Shown here: positions 1-9,588 of the stretch, in pieces | How positions within the stretch are numbered: the first letter of the stretch is position 1 | Layout: the number at the start of each line of letters is the position of its first letter | DNA from: AC-32 sp963728765 | GTDB lineage: Bacteria > Actinomycetota > Thermoleophilia > Gaiellales > Gaiellaceae | Length of the DNA: 64,000 nt | Assembly (NCBI GenBank): GCA_963728765.1 | Contig: CAVSKX010000001.1 | Span: 62,001-126,000 of the forward strand | Reading direction: 5' to 3' | Notes under the pieces: model-generated | Told to the model about the DNA's origin: nothing | The model's database searches: none | Seen by the model: only the letters and a program-made list of their open reading frames with translations | Position numbers and translations under genes: made by a program

Positions 1-63
1 CAGCGGTTGCACGGCCAGCTCGTCACGGCGCTCGTTGCTCGCCTGTGGGTGCGTCAACGTCAT
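1..63 (-). CDS. N-terminus of an unidentified protein (runs off the window)
   Basis: An open frame starts with ATG at 63 and continues for 21 codons to the window edge. A good ribosome binding site, AAAGGA, lies six bases upstream of the ATG, which is why I accept it. The visible residues are polar and carry no signal peptide or motif. The product cannot be named from this much sequence. Confidence 0.45.
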   Translation of the reverse strand, partial: MTLTHPQASNERRDELAVQPL

Positions 64-145
64 CGGGGGTCCTTTCGTCGGCGTCAGCGGACAGGCTTTC
101 CCGCCGCTCACCGAGGCGCATCACCCCGATCGCACCATCCTCGCT

Positions 146-1057
146 TCAGCCGAGCGAGGGCTGAGCAGGCCCCGGCCCGGCCTCCGGAACTCCCTGCTCC
201 GCCTCGTTCCGCTGCTCCCGGGCCGACGAAATCACAACCGCGCCGAGGAGCGCCAGGCAGAGCGCGCCGACCGCGGCCACCGCATGCCAGGGCGGCGTCT
301 TGTCGAGCCGCTCCTGGAGGACTAGGGCGCCGAGCATGACGCTGACGACCGGGTTCGCCACCGACACCGTCGCCACCGAAGGCACGAGCCGGCCGGTCGC
401 AAGCGAGAGCTGCTGCACGAAGAAGCCGACGATGCCGGCGATGGCCCAGACCCAGAACTCCCAGCCGGCGATCACGTCGAGGAGCCCGTCGGCGTGTAGG
501 CCCTCCACCACCGGCTTCATCAGCGTCGCGGAGAGGCCGTAGAGCAAGCCGGCGATCGTCCCGAGCACCGCCGCCCGCGTGGACAGGGAGCCGCGGTTTG
601 CGAACAGGAGGAGCGCCGCGCAGGCCGCCAGGATGACGAGGATCGCCACCGTCCAGTCGGATCCGGGCGCGTTGTCCACTCCAGCCGCCGGATCCCCAAA
701 GTTGGCAAAGAGGGCGAGTCCGACGACGATGATCGCCGCGCCCACCATCTCCCGCGAACCGATCGCCTGGTCGGTCAGGAAGTAGCCGAGCGGAAGCGCC
801 CAGATCACCGTCGTCACGAGCAGCGGCTGAATGATCGAGACCCGGCCCCGATCGAGGGCGGCTGCTTGCAACACGATGCCGACGATCTGCGCAGCGAGCC
901 CGAGGAGCCAGACCCACCTGGTGAGCAGGAACAGGAACGACTTGGGGTGGCGGACGGACACGCCGGAGAGGCTCAGCGCGGCCTTCTGCCAGAGCGTCGC
1001 GGCGAGCGCGAACGTCACAGCGGCAAGGAGGGCGAGAACTGCCGCTAGCTCATCCAC
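146..1057 (-). CDS. DMT superfamily (EamA-type) transporter
   Basis: A 303-residue integral membrane protein with about ten hydrophobic segments in two similar halves, the layout of drug/metabolite transporters of the EamA group. The second half carries the typical run with VSVANPVVSVMLG near residue 230 followed by a last helix and a polar tail of about 30 residues. The start is GTG at 1057, with AGGA about nine bases upstream. The substrate cannot be inferred; relatives move small metabolites or act as exporters in the cytoplasmic membrane. It stands between the partial gene at the window edge and a small membrane protein, all on the minus strand, with no overlap suggesting a fixed partnership. 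Confidence 0.8.
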   Translation of the reverse strand: MDELAAVLALLAAVTFALAATLWQKAALSLSGVSVRHPKSFLFLLTRWVWLLGLAAQIVGIVLQAAALDRGRVSIIQPLLVTTVIWALPLGYFLTDQAIGSREMVGAAIIVVGLALFANFGDPAAGVDNAPGSDWTVAILVILAACAALLLFANRGSLSTRAAVLGTIAGLLYGLSATLMKPVVEGLHADGLLDVIAGWEFWVWAIAGIVGFFVQQLSLATGRLVPSVATVSVANPVVSVMLGALVLQERLDKTPPWHAVAAVGALCLALLGAVVISSAREQRNEAEQGVPEAGPGPAQPSLG

Positions 1058-1111
1058 CGATGTCCATCCTGCGCCGAGACGATACGACGCCTGCGGGACG
1101 GACGAGCGGCG

Positions 1112-1768
1112 CTAGATCGTCACATGCGCCGGAAAGGTCGCGACCCAGATCACCGTTCCCAGGAACATCGCCCAGCCGAGCGCGAGGAGCGCGATCCGGG
1201 CAGTCGAGGTGTGGAGCTGCGTGCTGAGGCCGGCGAAGAAGAGGGACGCTGCGAAGAGCACGACAGCGAGCATGTAGTTGTCGGCGCGCTGGTTCGCATC
1301 CTTCGCCCGCTGCGAGGCCGCGGCCGCGACGGACTCGAGGCGATTGGCGCGCGCGGCCGCTTGCAGCCGGTACCGCGGCATGACGAACGGGGTCTTGGGC
1401 GCGGAGGGGTTGGTGAACGGTTTCGTCGCCAGCCACGCCGAGAACGCGGGCCTGAACGCGTTTCGAAAGCGCGCTGCGTAGAAGGCCGCGAGCGCGGCGC
1501 GATGCTGCGCGTGCGCGTCGACCCACTCGATGAACGTCGCGACGTCGATCTGCACCTGGCGGTTCGCGAGCGCCGAGGTGCGGTTCACGTTGGCCCGAGT
1601 CGCGTTCGCGCGGCTATAGCCCTGCGACTGCTCGCCCGTCCACACACGTGCCTGATAGGCGGCCCAGGCCGTCGCCACGGTCGCGAACGCGAGGAGAACC
1701 GTCGCGAGCAGCTCGAGCCGTCGTTCAGACGAGGTCGCCTCCGAGCTCACGCCCACAGCAGCCAGCAT
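1112..1768 (-). CDS. Membrane protein with one N-terminal and two C-terminal membrane segments, function unknown
   Basis: About 218 residues from ATG 1768. One hydrophobic helix near the N-terminus (LLATVLLAFATVATAWAAY) is followed by about 110 polar, Ala/Arg-rich residues that look helical and then two membrane segments at the C-terminus. The open frame extends to 1846, but that would overlap the divergent gene starting at 1822, so an internal start is more likely; GTG at 1750 is an alternative. The arrangement resembles the 59317-60081 protein of this window, but I see no residue-level similarity. No function is assigned. Confidence 0.6.
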   Translation of the reverse strand: MLAAVGVSSEATSSERRLELLATVLLAFATVATAWAAYQARVWTGEQSQGYSRANATRANVNRTSALANRQVQIDVATFIEWVDAHAQHRAALAAFYAARFRNAFRPAFSAWLATKPFTNPSAPKTPFVMPRYRLQAAARANRLESVAAAASQRAKDANQRADNYMLAVVLFAASLFFAGLSTQLHTSTARIALLALGWAMFLGTVIWVATFPAHVTI

Positions 1769-1821
1769 GAGACGCGGCGAGGACGTCGCCCCTGCGAACC
1801 GCGTGTGCGACGATTGCGGAC

Positions 1822-2517
1822 GTGACCTCTCCGGGCGAGGCCGCACCGGCGGTTTCCGCGGCCGACGCGTCGATCGGCGAGCCGCGCTGGCCCCCGGCTG
1901 TCGCGCTGGTCGTCTACATGGGGCTCAACATCACCGTCCGCGTGTGGCTGCCGGACACCGCGGCCGTGCGCGTCTCATGGCTGCTTCCGTCGATCGAGGG
2001 GGCGCTGATCGTGCTCTTGCTCTTCGGCGACCCGAGCCGGCTGGCCAAGCACACGCGCCGGGTGCACCAGGTCGCCGTGACGATCGTGGTCGTGCTCGTC
2101 CTGGCGGCCCTGTGGGCGACGGGGCTGCTGATCTACGACCTGATCAAGGGCACCGGAGTGAGTGAAAACCCGGGGGAGCTCCTCGCCACCGGCGGGATGG
2201 TGTGGCTCGGGAACAACCTTGCCTTCGCGCTGCTGTACTGGCTGATCGACAGCGGCGGACCGATCGCGCGCTTCCACACCCCGGCGCCTGTCGACTTTGC
2301 GTTCACCCAGCACATGAGCCCCGAGCTCGCGCCGACTGGCTGGCGACCGGTCTTCCTCGACTATCTCCACCTCGGCTTCACCAACGCGACCGCGTTCAGC
2401 CCGACCGACGTCATGCCCCTGACCCACCTCGCGAAGTACACGATGCTCGTCCAGTCGACGGTCGCGCTCGCGCTCTTCGGCCTGATCGTGGCGAGGGCGG
2501 TGAACGCCTTCACCTGA
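1822..2517 (+). CDS. Conserved multi-pass membrane protein, function unknown
   Basis: A 231-residue protein with about five membrane segments. Its C-terminal half contains FTNATAFSPTDVMPLT followed by AKYTMLVQS and a last helix ending ARAVN. This signature is familiar from uncharacterised actinobacterial membrane proteins and is loosely like the pore-loop plus helix of two-helix ion channels, but there is no selectivity filter, so I do not call it a channel. GTG at 1822 has no clear ribosome binding site and may be leaderless. Its stop overlaps the end of cydC tail-to-tail by eight bases. Confidence 0.65.
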   Translation: MTSPGEAAPAVSAADASIGEPRWPPAVALVVYMGLNITVRVWLPDTAAVRVSWLLPSIEGALIVLLLFGDPSRLAKHTRRVHQVAVTIVVVLVLAALWATGLLIYDLIKGTGVSENPGELLATGGMVWLGNNLAFALLYWLIDSGGPIARFHTPAPVDFAFTQHMSPELAPTGWRPVFLDYLHLGFTNATAFSPTDVMPLTHLAKYTMLVQSTVALALFGLIVARAVNAFT

Positions 2518-4150
2518 GGCGGACGACCTCGTCCATCCGGTCGAGGCCCTCGGGGCGATGGGTGATGAGCAGCACCGTGCGGTCGGCGGCCGCGTCGAGG
2601 ACGTCGCCCACCAGGCGCTCGGCCGTCGGCCCGTCCAGGTGGGCGGTCGGCTCGTCGAGGACGAGCACCGGGGCGTTCGCGAGCAGCGCGCGGGCGACGA
2701 CGAGGCGCTGACGCTGCCCGCCCGAGAGCTCGCGGCCCTCCTCGCCGACGAGCGTGTCCAAGCCGTCGGGCAGGCCGCGCACCCAGTCGAGGATTCGCGC
2801 CCGCCGGAGCGCGTCCTCGAGCTCTTCGTCGGTCGCCTCGGGCCGCGCGAGGCGGACGTTCTCACGGATCGTGGTCGAGAAGAGATGCGAGTCCTGGCCG
2901 GCGACGGCGATCGCGCGGCGGACGTCCTCGAGCCGATACTCGCGCAGGTCTTGACCGGCGAGCGTCACGCGGCCCGCCTCGGGGTCGACGAAGCGGAGGA
3001 GCAGGTTCGCCACGGTCGTCTTGCCACTACCGCTCGGCCCGAGCAGCGCTACCCGGCGGCCCGGCTCGAGCCTGAGGCTGACGCCGTCGAGTGCCGGCCG
3101 CTCCCCGGAGGGGTAGCGGACGCGAACGTCCTCGATCGCCACCGTGAAGGGCCCGCCTGGGAACGATCGGGGATCCGTGGGGTTGTCGACCGCCGGCTCG
3201 CGGCCGGTCAGGTCGAGAATCCGCTCGCCCGCGGCGACAGTCGTCCTCAGCTCCCGGAGCGCCTCGGGCAGCGGCTGCACCGCCTCGAAGGCGGCGAGCG
3301 AGGCGAGTGCGAGAAGTCCGATCAGCACGCGGTCGAGCGTGCCCACCTCGTGGGCGGAAACGGCGACCGCGAGCACCCCGGCGACCGTCGCGCCCGTGAC
3401 GAGCAGACGCAGCCCTTCTCCAGTGCCGTCGGCGAGCGCGGCCCGCCGCGCGGCCCGCACGAGCTTCCTGTCGGCGGCGCCGAGCCGCTCGAGAGAGTCG
3501 TTCTGCCGGCCGTATGCGACGAGCTCCGCGCCGCCGGCGAGCGTCTCGACGAGCTCGGCCGACAGCGCCCCGCGCGCCGGAGCCTGGAGCGCGGCCGAAC
3601 TTCGCGCCAGCGCAGCGGCCGCGAACGGCACGACGATCCCGGCGGCGAGCAGGCCCGCCGCGAGGACCAGCCCGGCCGGCGGCAGGATCGCCGCCACCAC
3701 TCCGACCGCACCCGCACCGGCGCCGAGCGCGACGACCGGCGGCAGCAGCCCGCGCAGGTAGAGGTTCTGCAGCGAGTCGACGTCCCCGACGAAGCTTGCG
3801 AGCAGGTCGCCGTGGCGGTGCTCCTGCAGCTGTGTCGGCGACAGGCTCTCGAGCCGCTCGTACACGCGGGCGCGTGCTGTGCCCAGGCTCCTCAGGGCGA
3901 CGTCATGTGAGGCGAGCCGCTCGAAGTAGCGGGCGATCGGCCGTGCCAGGCCGAAGAACCGGACCCCGACGATGGCGACCGTCAGCGCGAGCACCGACGG
4001 CTGCTCGGCCGCACGCGAGATCAGGTAGCCGGCCGTCCCCATCAGGCCGACGCCGAAGAGGATCGTCATCGCACCGAGGAACGCGGCGAGCGCCAACCTC
4101 GCGCGAGAGACGCCCGCGAGCAGCGTCAGCCGGCGCACCGCGGCCGTCAC
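2510..4150 (-). CDS. cydC: CydC, ABC transporter subunit needed for cytochrome bd assembly
   Basis: A 546-residue half-transporter: six membrane segments in about residues 15-290, then an ATPase domain with Walker A GPSGSGKTT (371-379), signature LSGGQ (475-479) and Walker B ending LVLDEPT. CydDC heterodimers move reduced thiols (glutathione/cysteine) or heme across the membrane and are needed to mature cytochrome bd. The start is GTG at 4150, overlapping the cydD stop (GTGA) and preceded by AGGAGG at good spacing. Longer open frames upstream lie inside cydD and are not coding. It is the last gene of ndh-cydABDC. Confidence 0.93.
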   Translation of the reverse strand: MTAAVRRLTLLAGVSRARLALAAFLGAMTILFGVGLMGTAGYLISRAAEQPSVLALTVAIVGVRFFGLARPIARYFERLASHDVALRSLGTARARVYERLESLSPTQLQEHRHGDLLASFVGDVDSLQNLYLRGLLPPVVALGAGAGAVGVVAAILPPAGLVLAAGLLAAGIVVPFAAAALARSSAALQAPARGALSAELVETLAGGAELVAYGRQNDSLERLGAADRKLVRAARRAALADGTGEGLRLLVTGATVAGVLAVAVSAHEVGTLDRVLIGLLALASLAAFEAVQPLPEALRELRTTVAAGERILDLTGREPAVDNPTDPRSFPGGPFTVAIEDVRVRYPSGERPALDGVSLRLEPGRRVALLGPSGSGKTTVANLLLRFVDPEAGRVTLAGQDLREYRLEDVRRAIAVAGQDSHLFSTTIRENVRLARPEATDEELEDALRRARILDWVRGLPDGLDTLVGEEGRELSGGQRQRLVVARALLANAPVLVLDEPTAHLDGPTAERLVGDVLDAAADRTVLLITHRPEGLDRMDEVVRLR

Positions 4151-5814
4151 GCCGCCTCCTCTCGCACGCCGGTGCCGCCGCCGAGGACGACGACGCGGTC
4201 GGCGTGCTCCACGAGCTCGGGTCGGTGTGCGATTAACAGCACCGTGCGCCCTGCGCGCAGCCGCTCGACCGCCTCGGCGACGACGTCGGCGCTGACGCGG
4301 TCGAGATCGGCGGTGGGCTCGTCCAGGATCACGAGCGGCGCGTCGCGCACGAAGGCCCGTGCGAGCGCGATCCTGCGCCGTTCGCCCGAGGACAGCGGCC
4401 GGCCTCCGTCGCCGACCAGCGTCTCGTAGCCGGAGGGCAGCGACCCGATGAAGCGATCGGCACCCGCGAGCATGGCTGCCGCCCGGACCGCACGGTGGCT
4501 CGCGCCTTCGTCGCCCAGCCGGATGTTCTCCAGCACGCTGCCGCGAAAGATCGTCGGCCGCTGCGGGACCCACGCGATCTGGCGCCGCCAGAGCTCGACC
4601 CCGCACTCGTCGAGGTCGATCCCGCCGACCGTCACCCGTCCGCAGCTCGGCTCGGCGAACCGCAGCAGCAGGCTCGCGACGGTCGTCTTGCCGGCCCCGC
4701 TCGGGCCGACGAGCGCGACGGTCTCCCGAGGGAGCAGCTCCAGCTCGAAGCGGTCGAGCACGAGTCCCGGGCGCGACGGATAGGCGAACGAGACCGACTC
4801 GAAGCGCACCGGCGCCTCGCGCGGGCTCGGCGGCACGAGCCTACCCCCGGCAGCGACTGCTGGGGGCGCGTCGAGAAGCTCGAACATCCGCTCCGCAACC
4901 GCCAGCCCGTCGGCGCTGGCATGGAACTGCGCGGCGAGCTGGCGGAGGGGCAGGTAGAGCTCCGGTGCGAGCACCAGCACGGTGAGGCCGGCCTGCAGGC
5001 CGAGGCTCCCTCCGGTGAGCCGCACCCCGACCTCGACCGCCACCAGCGCGACGCCGAGGGTCGCCGCCAGCTCGAGCACCGAGCCCGACAGGAAGCCGAC
5101 CCGCAAAGTCGCCATCGTCGTCCGGCGGTAGCGCTCGCCGACCTCCGCCAGGACGCCGGCCTGCGCGCGGCTGCGGTTGAAGGCCTGCAGGGTCGGCAGG
5201 CCGCGGACGACGTCGAGGAAATGCCCGGACAGGAGCCGCAGGGCGTGCCACCGCTCCCGCGTCCGCTCCTCCGTGTAACGCCCGATCAGCCACATGAAGA
5301 CCGGCACGAGGGGCAGCGTCAGAAGCATGACCCCCGCGGAAGTGAGGTCGATCGTCGCCACCCACGCGAGCACCGCGAGGGGCACGACCGAGGCGAGCAC
5401 CACCTGCGGCAGGTAGCGGGCGAAGTACGACTCGAGCCCGTCGACGCCCTGGACCGCCGACGCGGCCACCTCCCCCGCCTCGACGCCGTCGAGCGCCAGC
5501 GGCTGGTCGCGGAGCCTGCGCTCGACGAGCGCCAGCCGGAGCTCGGAAAGCACCGACGATGCGGCGCGGCGGCCGGCGAGCTCGAAGCCCCAGGCCAGCA
5601 AGCCTCGGCCGGCGAAGGCCAGCGCCAGCAGCACCAGGTCGCGCGAGACCTCTCGCAGCGGGGCCCCCGCGAAGGACTGCGCGACCACGCGGGCGAGCAG
5701 CGTCGCCTGGAGGAGCACGAGCACCGCGGCGGCGAGTCCGAGCGCGACGTCGAGCGCCAGGAGCCGTCGCACGGGCCGCGCCCGCCGCAGGAACCGCTGG
5801 TCGAGCGCCCGCAC
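4147..5814 (-). CDS. cydD: CydD, ABC transporter subunit needed for cytochrome bd assembly
   Basis: A 555-residue half-transporter. Membrane domain about 15-310; ATPase domain with Walker A GPSGAGKTT (370-378), a slightly unusual signature LSSGE (about 475) and Walker B LVILDEP (494-500). It pairs with the adjacent CydC; such pairs export cysteine/glutathione or bind heme and are required for cytochrome bd. The start is GTG at 5814, two bases after the cydB stop, with only a weak ribosome binding site, so translation probably depends on cydB. In many bacteria cydD and cydC sit directly behind cydAB, as here. Confidence 0.93.
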   Translation of the reverse strand: MRALDQRFLRRARPVRRLLALDVALGLAAAVLVLLQATLLARVVAQSFAGAPLREVSRDLVLLALAFAGRGLLAWGFELAGRRAASSVLSELRLALVERRLRDQPLALDGVEAGEVAASAVQGVDGLESYFARYLPQVVLASVVPLAVLAWVATIDLTSAGVMLLTLPLVPVFMWLIGRYTEERTRERWHALRLLSGHFLDVVRGLPTLQAFNRSRAQAGVLAEVGERYRRTTMATLRVGFLSGSVLELAATLGVALVAVEVGVRLTGGSLGLQAGLTVLVLAPELYLPLRQLAAQFHASADGLAVAERMFELLDAPPAVAAGGRLVPPSPREAPVRFESVSFAYPSRPGLVLDRFELELLPRETVALVGPSGAGKTTVASLLLRFAEPSCGRVTVGGIDLDECGVELWRRQIAWVPQRPTIFRGSVLENIRLGDEGASHRAVRAAAMLAGADRFIGSLPSGYETLVGDGGRPLSSGERRRIALARAFVRDAPLVILDEPTADLDRVSADVVAEAVERLRAGRTVLLIAHRPELVEHADRVVVLGGGTGVREEAA

Positions 5815-5816
5815 GC

Positions 5817-6863
5817 TCAGCCGGAGCCGCCGGACGCGGGCGCCAGCGGCGGTGCCTCGAGCTCGTCACCTCCAACGCGGGCGCGGAAGACGTGGTAAGT
5901 CCAGCCCTGGTAGAGGAGCACGAGCGGGACGAAGATCGCCGCCACGACGGTCAGCAGCACGAGCGTGTAGTGGGCCGACGAGGCGCCGTCAACGGTGAGG
6001 CTGTTGACGAAGTCGGGGCTCGAGACCATGACGCGCGGGTACAGGCTCGTGAAGACCGTCGCGACCCAGAGCACCGTCGCCAGGGCGGTCATCACGAACG
6101 CCCAGCCGCTTCGCCGCGCGAAGACGAACACCAGGGCAAGCGCGACCGCCGCGATCCCCAGCGCCGCCGGGAGGACCGGCGGGAAGACGTCCTTGTCGTT
6201 CCGGTCGACCGCGACGGCGACCGTCCACGCGAGGAACCCGGCTGCGGCGAGCGCCGCGACGACCGACAGGCGGCGGGCGGCAGCAGCTGCCCGCTCGCAA
6301 AGGTCGCCGTTCGTCCGCAGCGTGAGATAGGTCGAGCCGTGAAAGGCGAAGAGGAGCACGACCGTCACCCCGCCTAGCACGGTGTAGCCGCTGAAGAGAT
6401 CCCAGAACGTGCCCGAGAAGTCGCCGTTCGAGTCGATGGGCAACCCGTAGAGGAGATTCGAGAGGCCGATTCCCCAGATCAGCGACGCGCCGAAGCTCCC
6501 GACCGTGTTGGCCCACATCCAGACGGCGCGCCAGCCCGGGCTCTCGCTCTTCTCGCGCCACTCGAACGAGACCACGCGGATGATCAGGAAGAACAGGATG
6601 AGCAGCAACGCGAGGTAGAAGCCCGAGAACATCGTCCCGTACCACGCCGGGAATGCCGCGAAGGTTGCGCCGCCGGCGATCACGAGCCAGACCTCGTTGC
6701 CGTCCCAGACCGGCCCGATCGACTCGAACATCGTTCCGCGCTCACGCTCGTCCTTCGGCAGGAACGGGAGCAGCATCCCGACCCCGAAGTCGAAGCCTTC
6801 GAGCAGGAAGTAGCCGCTCCAGAGGACTGCGATCAGGACGAACCAGAGGATCTGGAGGTCCAT
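5817..6863 (-). CDS. cydB: Cytochrome bd oxidase subunit II (CydB)
   Basis: A 348-residue membrane protein with about eight to nine helices. The N-terminus has the family motif LEGFDFGVGMLLPFL and then GPVWDGNEVWLV, both diagnostic for subunit II. With CydA it forms the quinol:oxygen oxidoreductase of high oxygen affinity. The start at 6863 shares one base with the cydA stop (TGATG), so the two subunits are translationally coupled. A much longer open frame upstream is a shadow of cydA. The C-terminal 20 residues are polar and Pro/Gly-rich. Confidence 0.95.
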   Translation of the reverse strand: MDLQILWFVLIAVLWSGYFLLEGFDFGVGMLLPFLPKDERERGTMFESIGPVWDGNEVWLVIAGGATFAAFPAWYGTMFSGFYLALLLILFFLIIRVVSFEWREKSESPGWRAVWMWANTVGSFGASLIWGIGLSNLLYGLPIDSNGDFSGTFWDLFSGYTVLGGVTVVLLFAFHGSTYLTLRTNGDLCERAAAAARRLSVVAALAAAGFLAWTVAVAVDRNDKDVFPPVLPAALGIAAVALALVFVFARRSGWAFVMTALATVLWVATVFTSLYPRVMVSSPDFVNSLTVDGASSAHYTLVLLTVVAAIFVPLVLLYQGWTYHVFRARVGGDELEAPPLAPASGGSG

Positions 6864-8251
6864 CAGTAGCTCACCGCCGGTGCAGGCATCTCCTCTTGGG
6901 CAGGCAGGTCCGGGCGCGCGTAGCGGCGCATCAGCACGAAGTCGACGACGAGCAGGACGACGTAGAGCGTGATGAAGACGCCGAGGCTGATGCCAAGCCA
7001 GGTCGTGCTGACGCTCGGCGAGTTCGCCTCGCTGGTCTTCAGCAGCCCTTGCACGATCCATGGCTGACGACCCATCTCGGTGAGGATCCAGCCGGCCGTC
7101 GCGGCGATGTACGGCAAGGCGATCGCCGCAAGCGCCGTCCGGTGGAACCAGCGCGCCCGCTCGAGCTTCTTCTTCCAGTACAGCCACGCGCCGAGCGCGG
7201 CGACCAGGAACATCAGCACGCCGGCGAACGCCATCACGCGCATCGACCAGTAGATCACCCGGATGTTCGGCATGTAGTTGGTGCCGCGGCCGTACTTCCG
7301 TTCCTCCTGTCTCTGCAACTCGGTGAGCCCCTGTACCTGGCCGTCGAACGAGCCGGTGGCCATGTACGAGAGGAGACGCGGGATGGTGATCGAGAAGCTC
7401 GGTGTCTGGTCGTCCTCGGAGAAACCCCCGATCTGGAAGATCGAGAACGAGCACGGCTGACAGGTGTCCCACTGCGCCTCGGAGGCGGCGATCTTCATGC
7501 TCTGCTGGCTCGTGACGGCCTCCCCGAAGCGGTTGCCGACCACGAGCTGTAGCGCCGTAACCGGAACGGCGACGATCAGCGCCACCTTCGCTGCGCTCCG
7601 GAAGAGCTCGACGTCGTGTTGGCGGAGGAAGTGCCAGCAGGCGACGCCGAGCACCACGATCGAGCCGAAGATCAGCCCGGCGAGGATCGTGTGGAGGTAC
7701 GCGCGGAGCGCGAAGTTATTCGACAGGAGCGCCCAGACGCTCGTCAGCTGGGCCTCGCCGTCGACGATCTTGTACCCGACCGGGTGCTGCATCCACGAGT
7801 TGGCGACGAGGATGAAGTAGGCCGACAGCCAGGTGCCGAGCACCGCGATCCAGAGGGTCGCCAGATGGAGCCGTGGCGAGAGCCGGTTCCAGCCGAAGAT
7901 CCACAGGCCGAGGAAGGTGGACTCGAGCGCGAAGGCGGCGAGTCCCTCGACCGCGAGCGGCGCGCCGAACACGTTCCCGACGAACCTCGAGTAGACCGAC
8001 CAGTTCATCCCGAACTCGAACTCCTGCACCAGGCCGGTCGCGACCCCGATCGCGAAGTTGATCAGGAAGAGCGTGCCGAAGAAGCGGGTCAGCCGCAGCC
8101 AGGCCTCGTTGCCGGTCCGGTGCCAGATCGTCTGCATCGTCGCGACGATCGGCCCCAGGCCGAGCGTCAGCGGCACGAACAGGAAGTGGTAGATCGAGGT
8201 CGTCGCGAACTGGGCGCGGGCAAGGTCGACGACCGTGGATGCGACGGTCAC
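6863..8251 (-). CDS. cydA: Cytochrome bd oxidase subunit I (CydA)
   Basis: A 462-residue heme subunit. Residues that fit the known heme ligands are His22 (SIYHFLF), His187 (AYLHTILAG) and Met340 (SMRVM), and the quinol-site region ends with GWILTEMGRQPW (about 387-398). The loop between helices 6 and 7 is short, as in the S-type enzymes of many Gram-positives. It oxidises menaquinol and reduces oxygen to water at low oxygen tension without pumping protons. It starts 15 bases after ndh and is coupled to cydB. A shortened, decayed copy of residues 48-76 lies at about 15970-16045. Confidence 0.96.
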   Translation of the reverse strand: MTVASTVVDLARAQFATTSIYHFLFVPLTLGLGPIVATMQTIWHRTGNEAWLRLTRFFGTLFLINFAIGVATGLVQEFEFGMNWSVYSRFVGNVFGAPLAVEGLAAFALESTFLGLWIFGWNRLSPRLHLATLWIAVLGTWLSAYFILVANSWMQHPVGYKIVDGEAQLTSVWALLSNNFALRAYLHTILAGLIFGSIVVLGVACWHFLRQHDVELFRSAAKVALIVAVPVTALQLVVGNRFGEAVTSQQSMKIAASEAQWDTCQPCSFSIFQIGGFSEDDQTPSFSITIPRLLSYMATGSFDGQVQGLTELQRQEERKYGRGTNYMPNIRVIYWSMRVMAFAGVLMFLVAALGAWLYWKKKLERARWFHRTALAAIALPYIAATAGWILTEMGRQPWIVQGLLKTSEANSPSVSTTWLGISLGVFITLYVVLLVVDFVLMRRYARPDLPAQEEMPAPAVSY

Positions 8252-8266
8252 CCGCGAGCTCCCTGG

Positions 8267-9538
8267 TTACTCGCTTCCCACCGTAATCCGGCCGACGCGC
8301 TGGTGGGTGAAGGCCGCTCCTGCCCAGTCGACGACCGCCTTGGCGCGGTCCTCGTTGGTCGGCAGCAGCGCGAGGTGCACCGTGCCCCAGGCGAGCTGCG
8401 CCTTCTTGCCGGTCATGGTGCGGCCACGGAGCATCTGGACGACGGCGGCTCCGCGCCCGATCATCGCCATCGTGCCCTTGTCCTTGTACTCGAAGGGCTT
8501 GGCCTTCTTGCCCGCGATCCGCCGCGCGATCGTCTCGCCGGCGTGCTCTCCGGACTGGAGCGCCACGGAGCCGAGCTGCGGCAGTACCTGTTCGGTCTTC
8601 GCGTCCGTGATCGCGGCGACGTCGCCGAGCACGTAGACCTCGGGGTGGCCGGAGATGGTGAGGTCCGGCCCCACGGGGATGCGGTTGCCGCGCTCGAGCT
8701 CGATCCCGAGTGACTGCACGAGCTGGTTGCCCTGAAGTCCAGCGCCCCAGACGAGCGTGTGCGCCTTGAGCTGTTCGCCGGACTTGAGCCTGACCCGGGT
8801 CGGCGTTACCGACGCGACGAGTGCGTCCGTCTTCACCTCGACCGTGCGGTCGACCAGCGCCTTGGCCGCGTACTCACGCAGCTTCGGCTTGAACATCGCG
8901 AACAGCTCCGGCCCTGCCTCCACGAGGATCACCCGCGCCTGCTCCGGCGTGATCGAGGGGTAATCCTTCGCAAAGGCATGGCGGTAGAGCTCGGCCAGCG
9001 CCCCGGCCGTCTCGACGCCGGTCGGCCCGCCGCCGACGACGACGACGTTCAGCGCGCCGTCCTCGATCAGGCTCGGGTCGCGGTCGGCCGCCTCCCAGCG
9101 CTCGATCAGGTGATCCTTGAGGCGGACGGCGTGCGGGAGCGTGTACATCGGGAACGCGTGCCCGGCCGCGCCCTCGGTGCCGAAGAAGTTGACCTCGGCG
9201 CCGAGCCCGAAGACGAGGTAGTCGTAGGTGATCGGCGCCAGCTCCTCGAATCGAACCTCCCGCGCGTCCAGGTCGACCGCGATCACGGTCGCCTGGTGCA
9301 CGGTCGTGTTGTCCTGGCGCGCGACGAGGTCGCGCAGGGAGTGCCCGACCGCCGTGGTCTCCAGGAGCCCGGTCGCGAGCTGGTAGAGCAGCGGCTGGAA
9401 GGTGTGGTAGTCGTGGCGGTCGACCAGCACCACCTCTGCGTCGGCGTCCTTCAGCTTTTGCGCCGCGCCGACGCCGGCGAAGCCGCCGCCGAGAATGAGC
9501 ACCCGCGGGCGCGCAGCTGAGTCGGTCGACGCTGCCAT
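8267..9538 (-). CDS. ndh: Type II NADH dehydrogenase (NDH-2)
   Basis: A 423-residue flavoprotein with the FAD-binding GGGFAGV at 17-23 and a second nucleotide-binding motif VVVVGGGPTGVE near 165-176, plus the late VLGDVAAI segment that contacts FAD. NDH-2 passes electrons from NADH to quinone at the inner membrane face without proton pumping. It is the first gene of the operon, 15 bases upstream of cydA, so the operon encodes an entire non-coupled path from NADH to oxygen. Start ATG 9538; the 157-base gap to the divergent aldehyde dehydrogenase contains a strong dyad (9589-9619). Confidence 0.93.
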   Translation of the reverse strand: MAASTDSAARPRVLILGGGFAGVGAAQKLKDADAEVVLVDRHDYHTFQPLLYQLATGLLETTAVGHSLRDLVARQDNTTVHQATVIAVDLDAREVRFEELAPITYDYLVFGLGAEVNFFGTEGAAGHAFPMYTLPHAVRLKDHLIERWEAADRDPSLIEDGALNVVVVGGGPTGVETAGALAELYRHAFAKDYPSITPEQARVILVEAGPELFAMFKPKLREYAAKALVDRTVEVKTDALVASVTPTRVRLKSGEQLKAHTLVWGAGLQGNQLVQSLGIELERGNRIPVGPDLTISGHPEVYVLGDVAAITDAKTEQVLPQLGSVALQSGEHAGETIARRIAGKKAKPFEYKDKGTMAMIGRGAAVVQMLRGRTMTGKKAQLAWGTVHLALLPTNEDRAKAVVDWAGAAFTHQRVGRITVGSE

Positions 9539-9588
9539 CGAGACATCGCCAGGCTACGGCGTGAGAGCGGGAAAGCCTCATCCAGACG

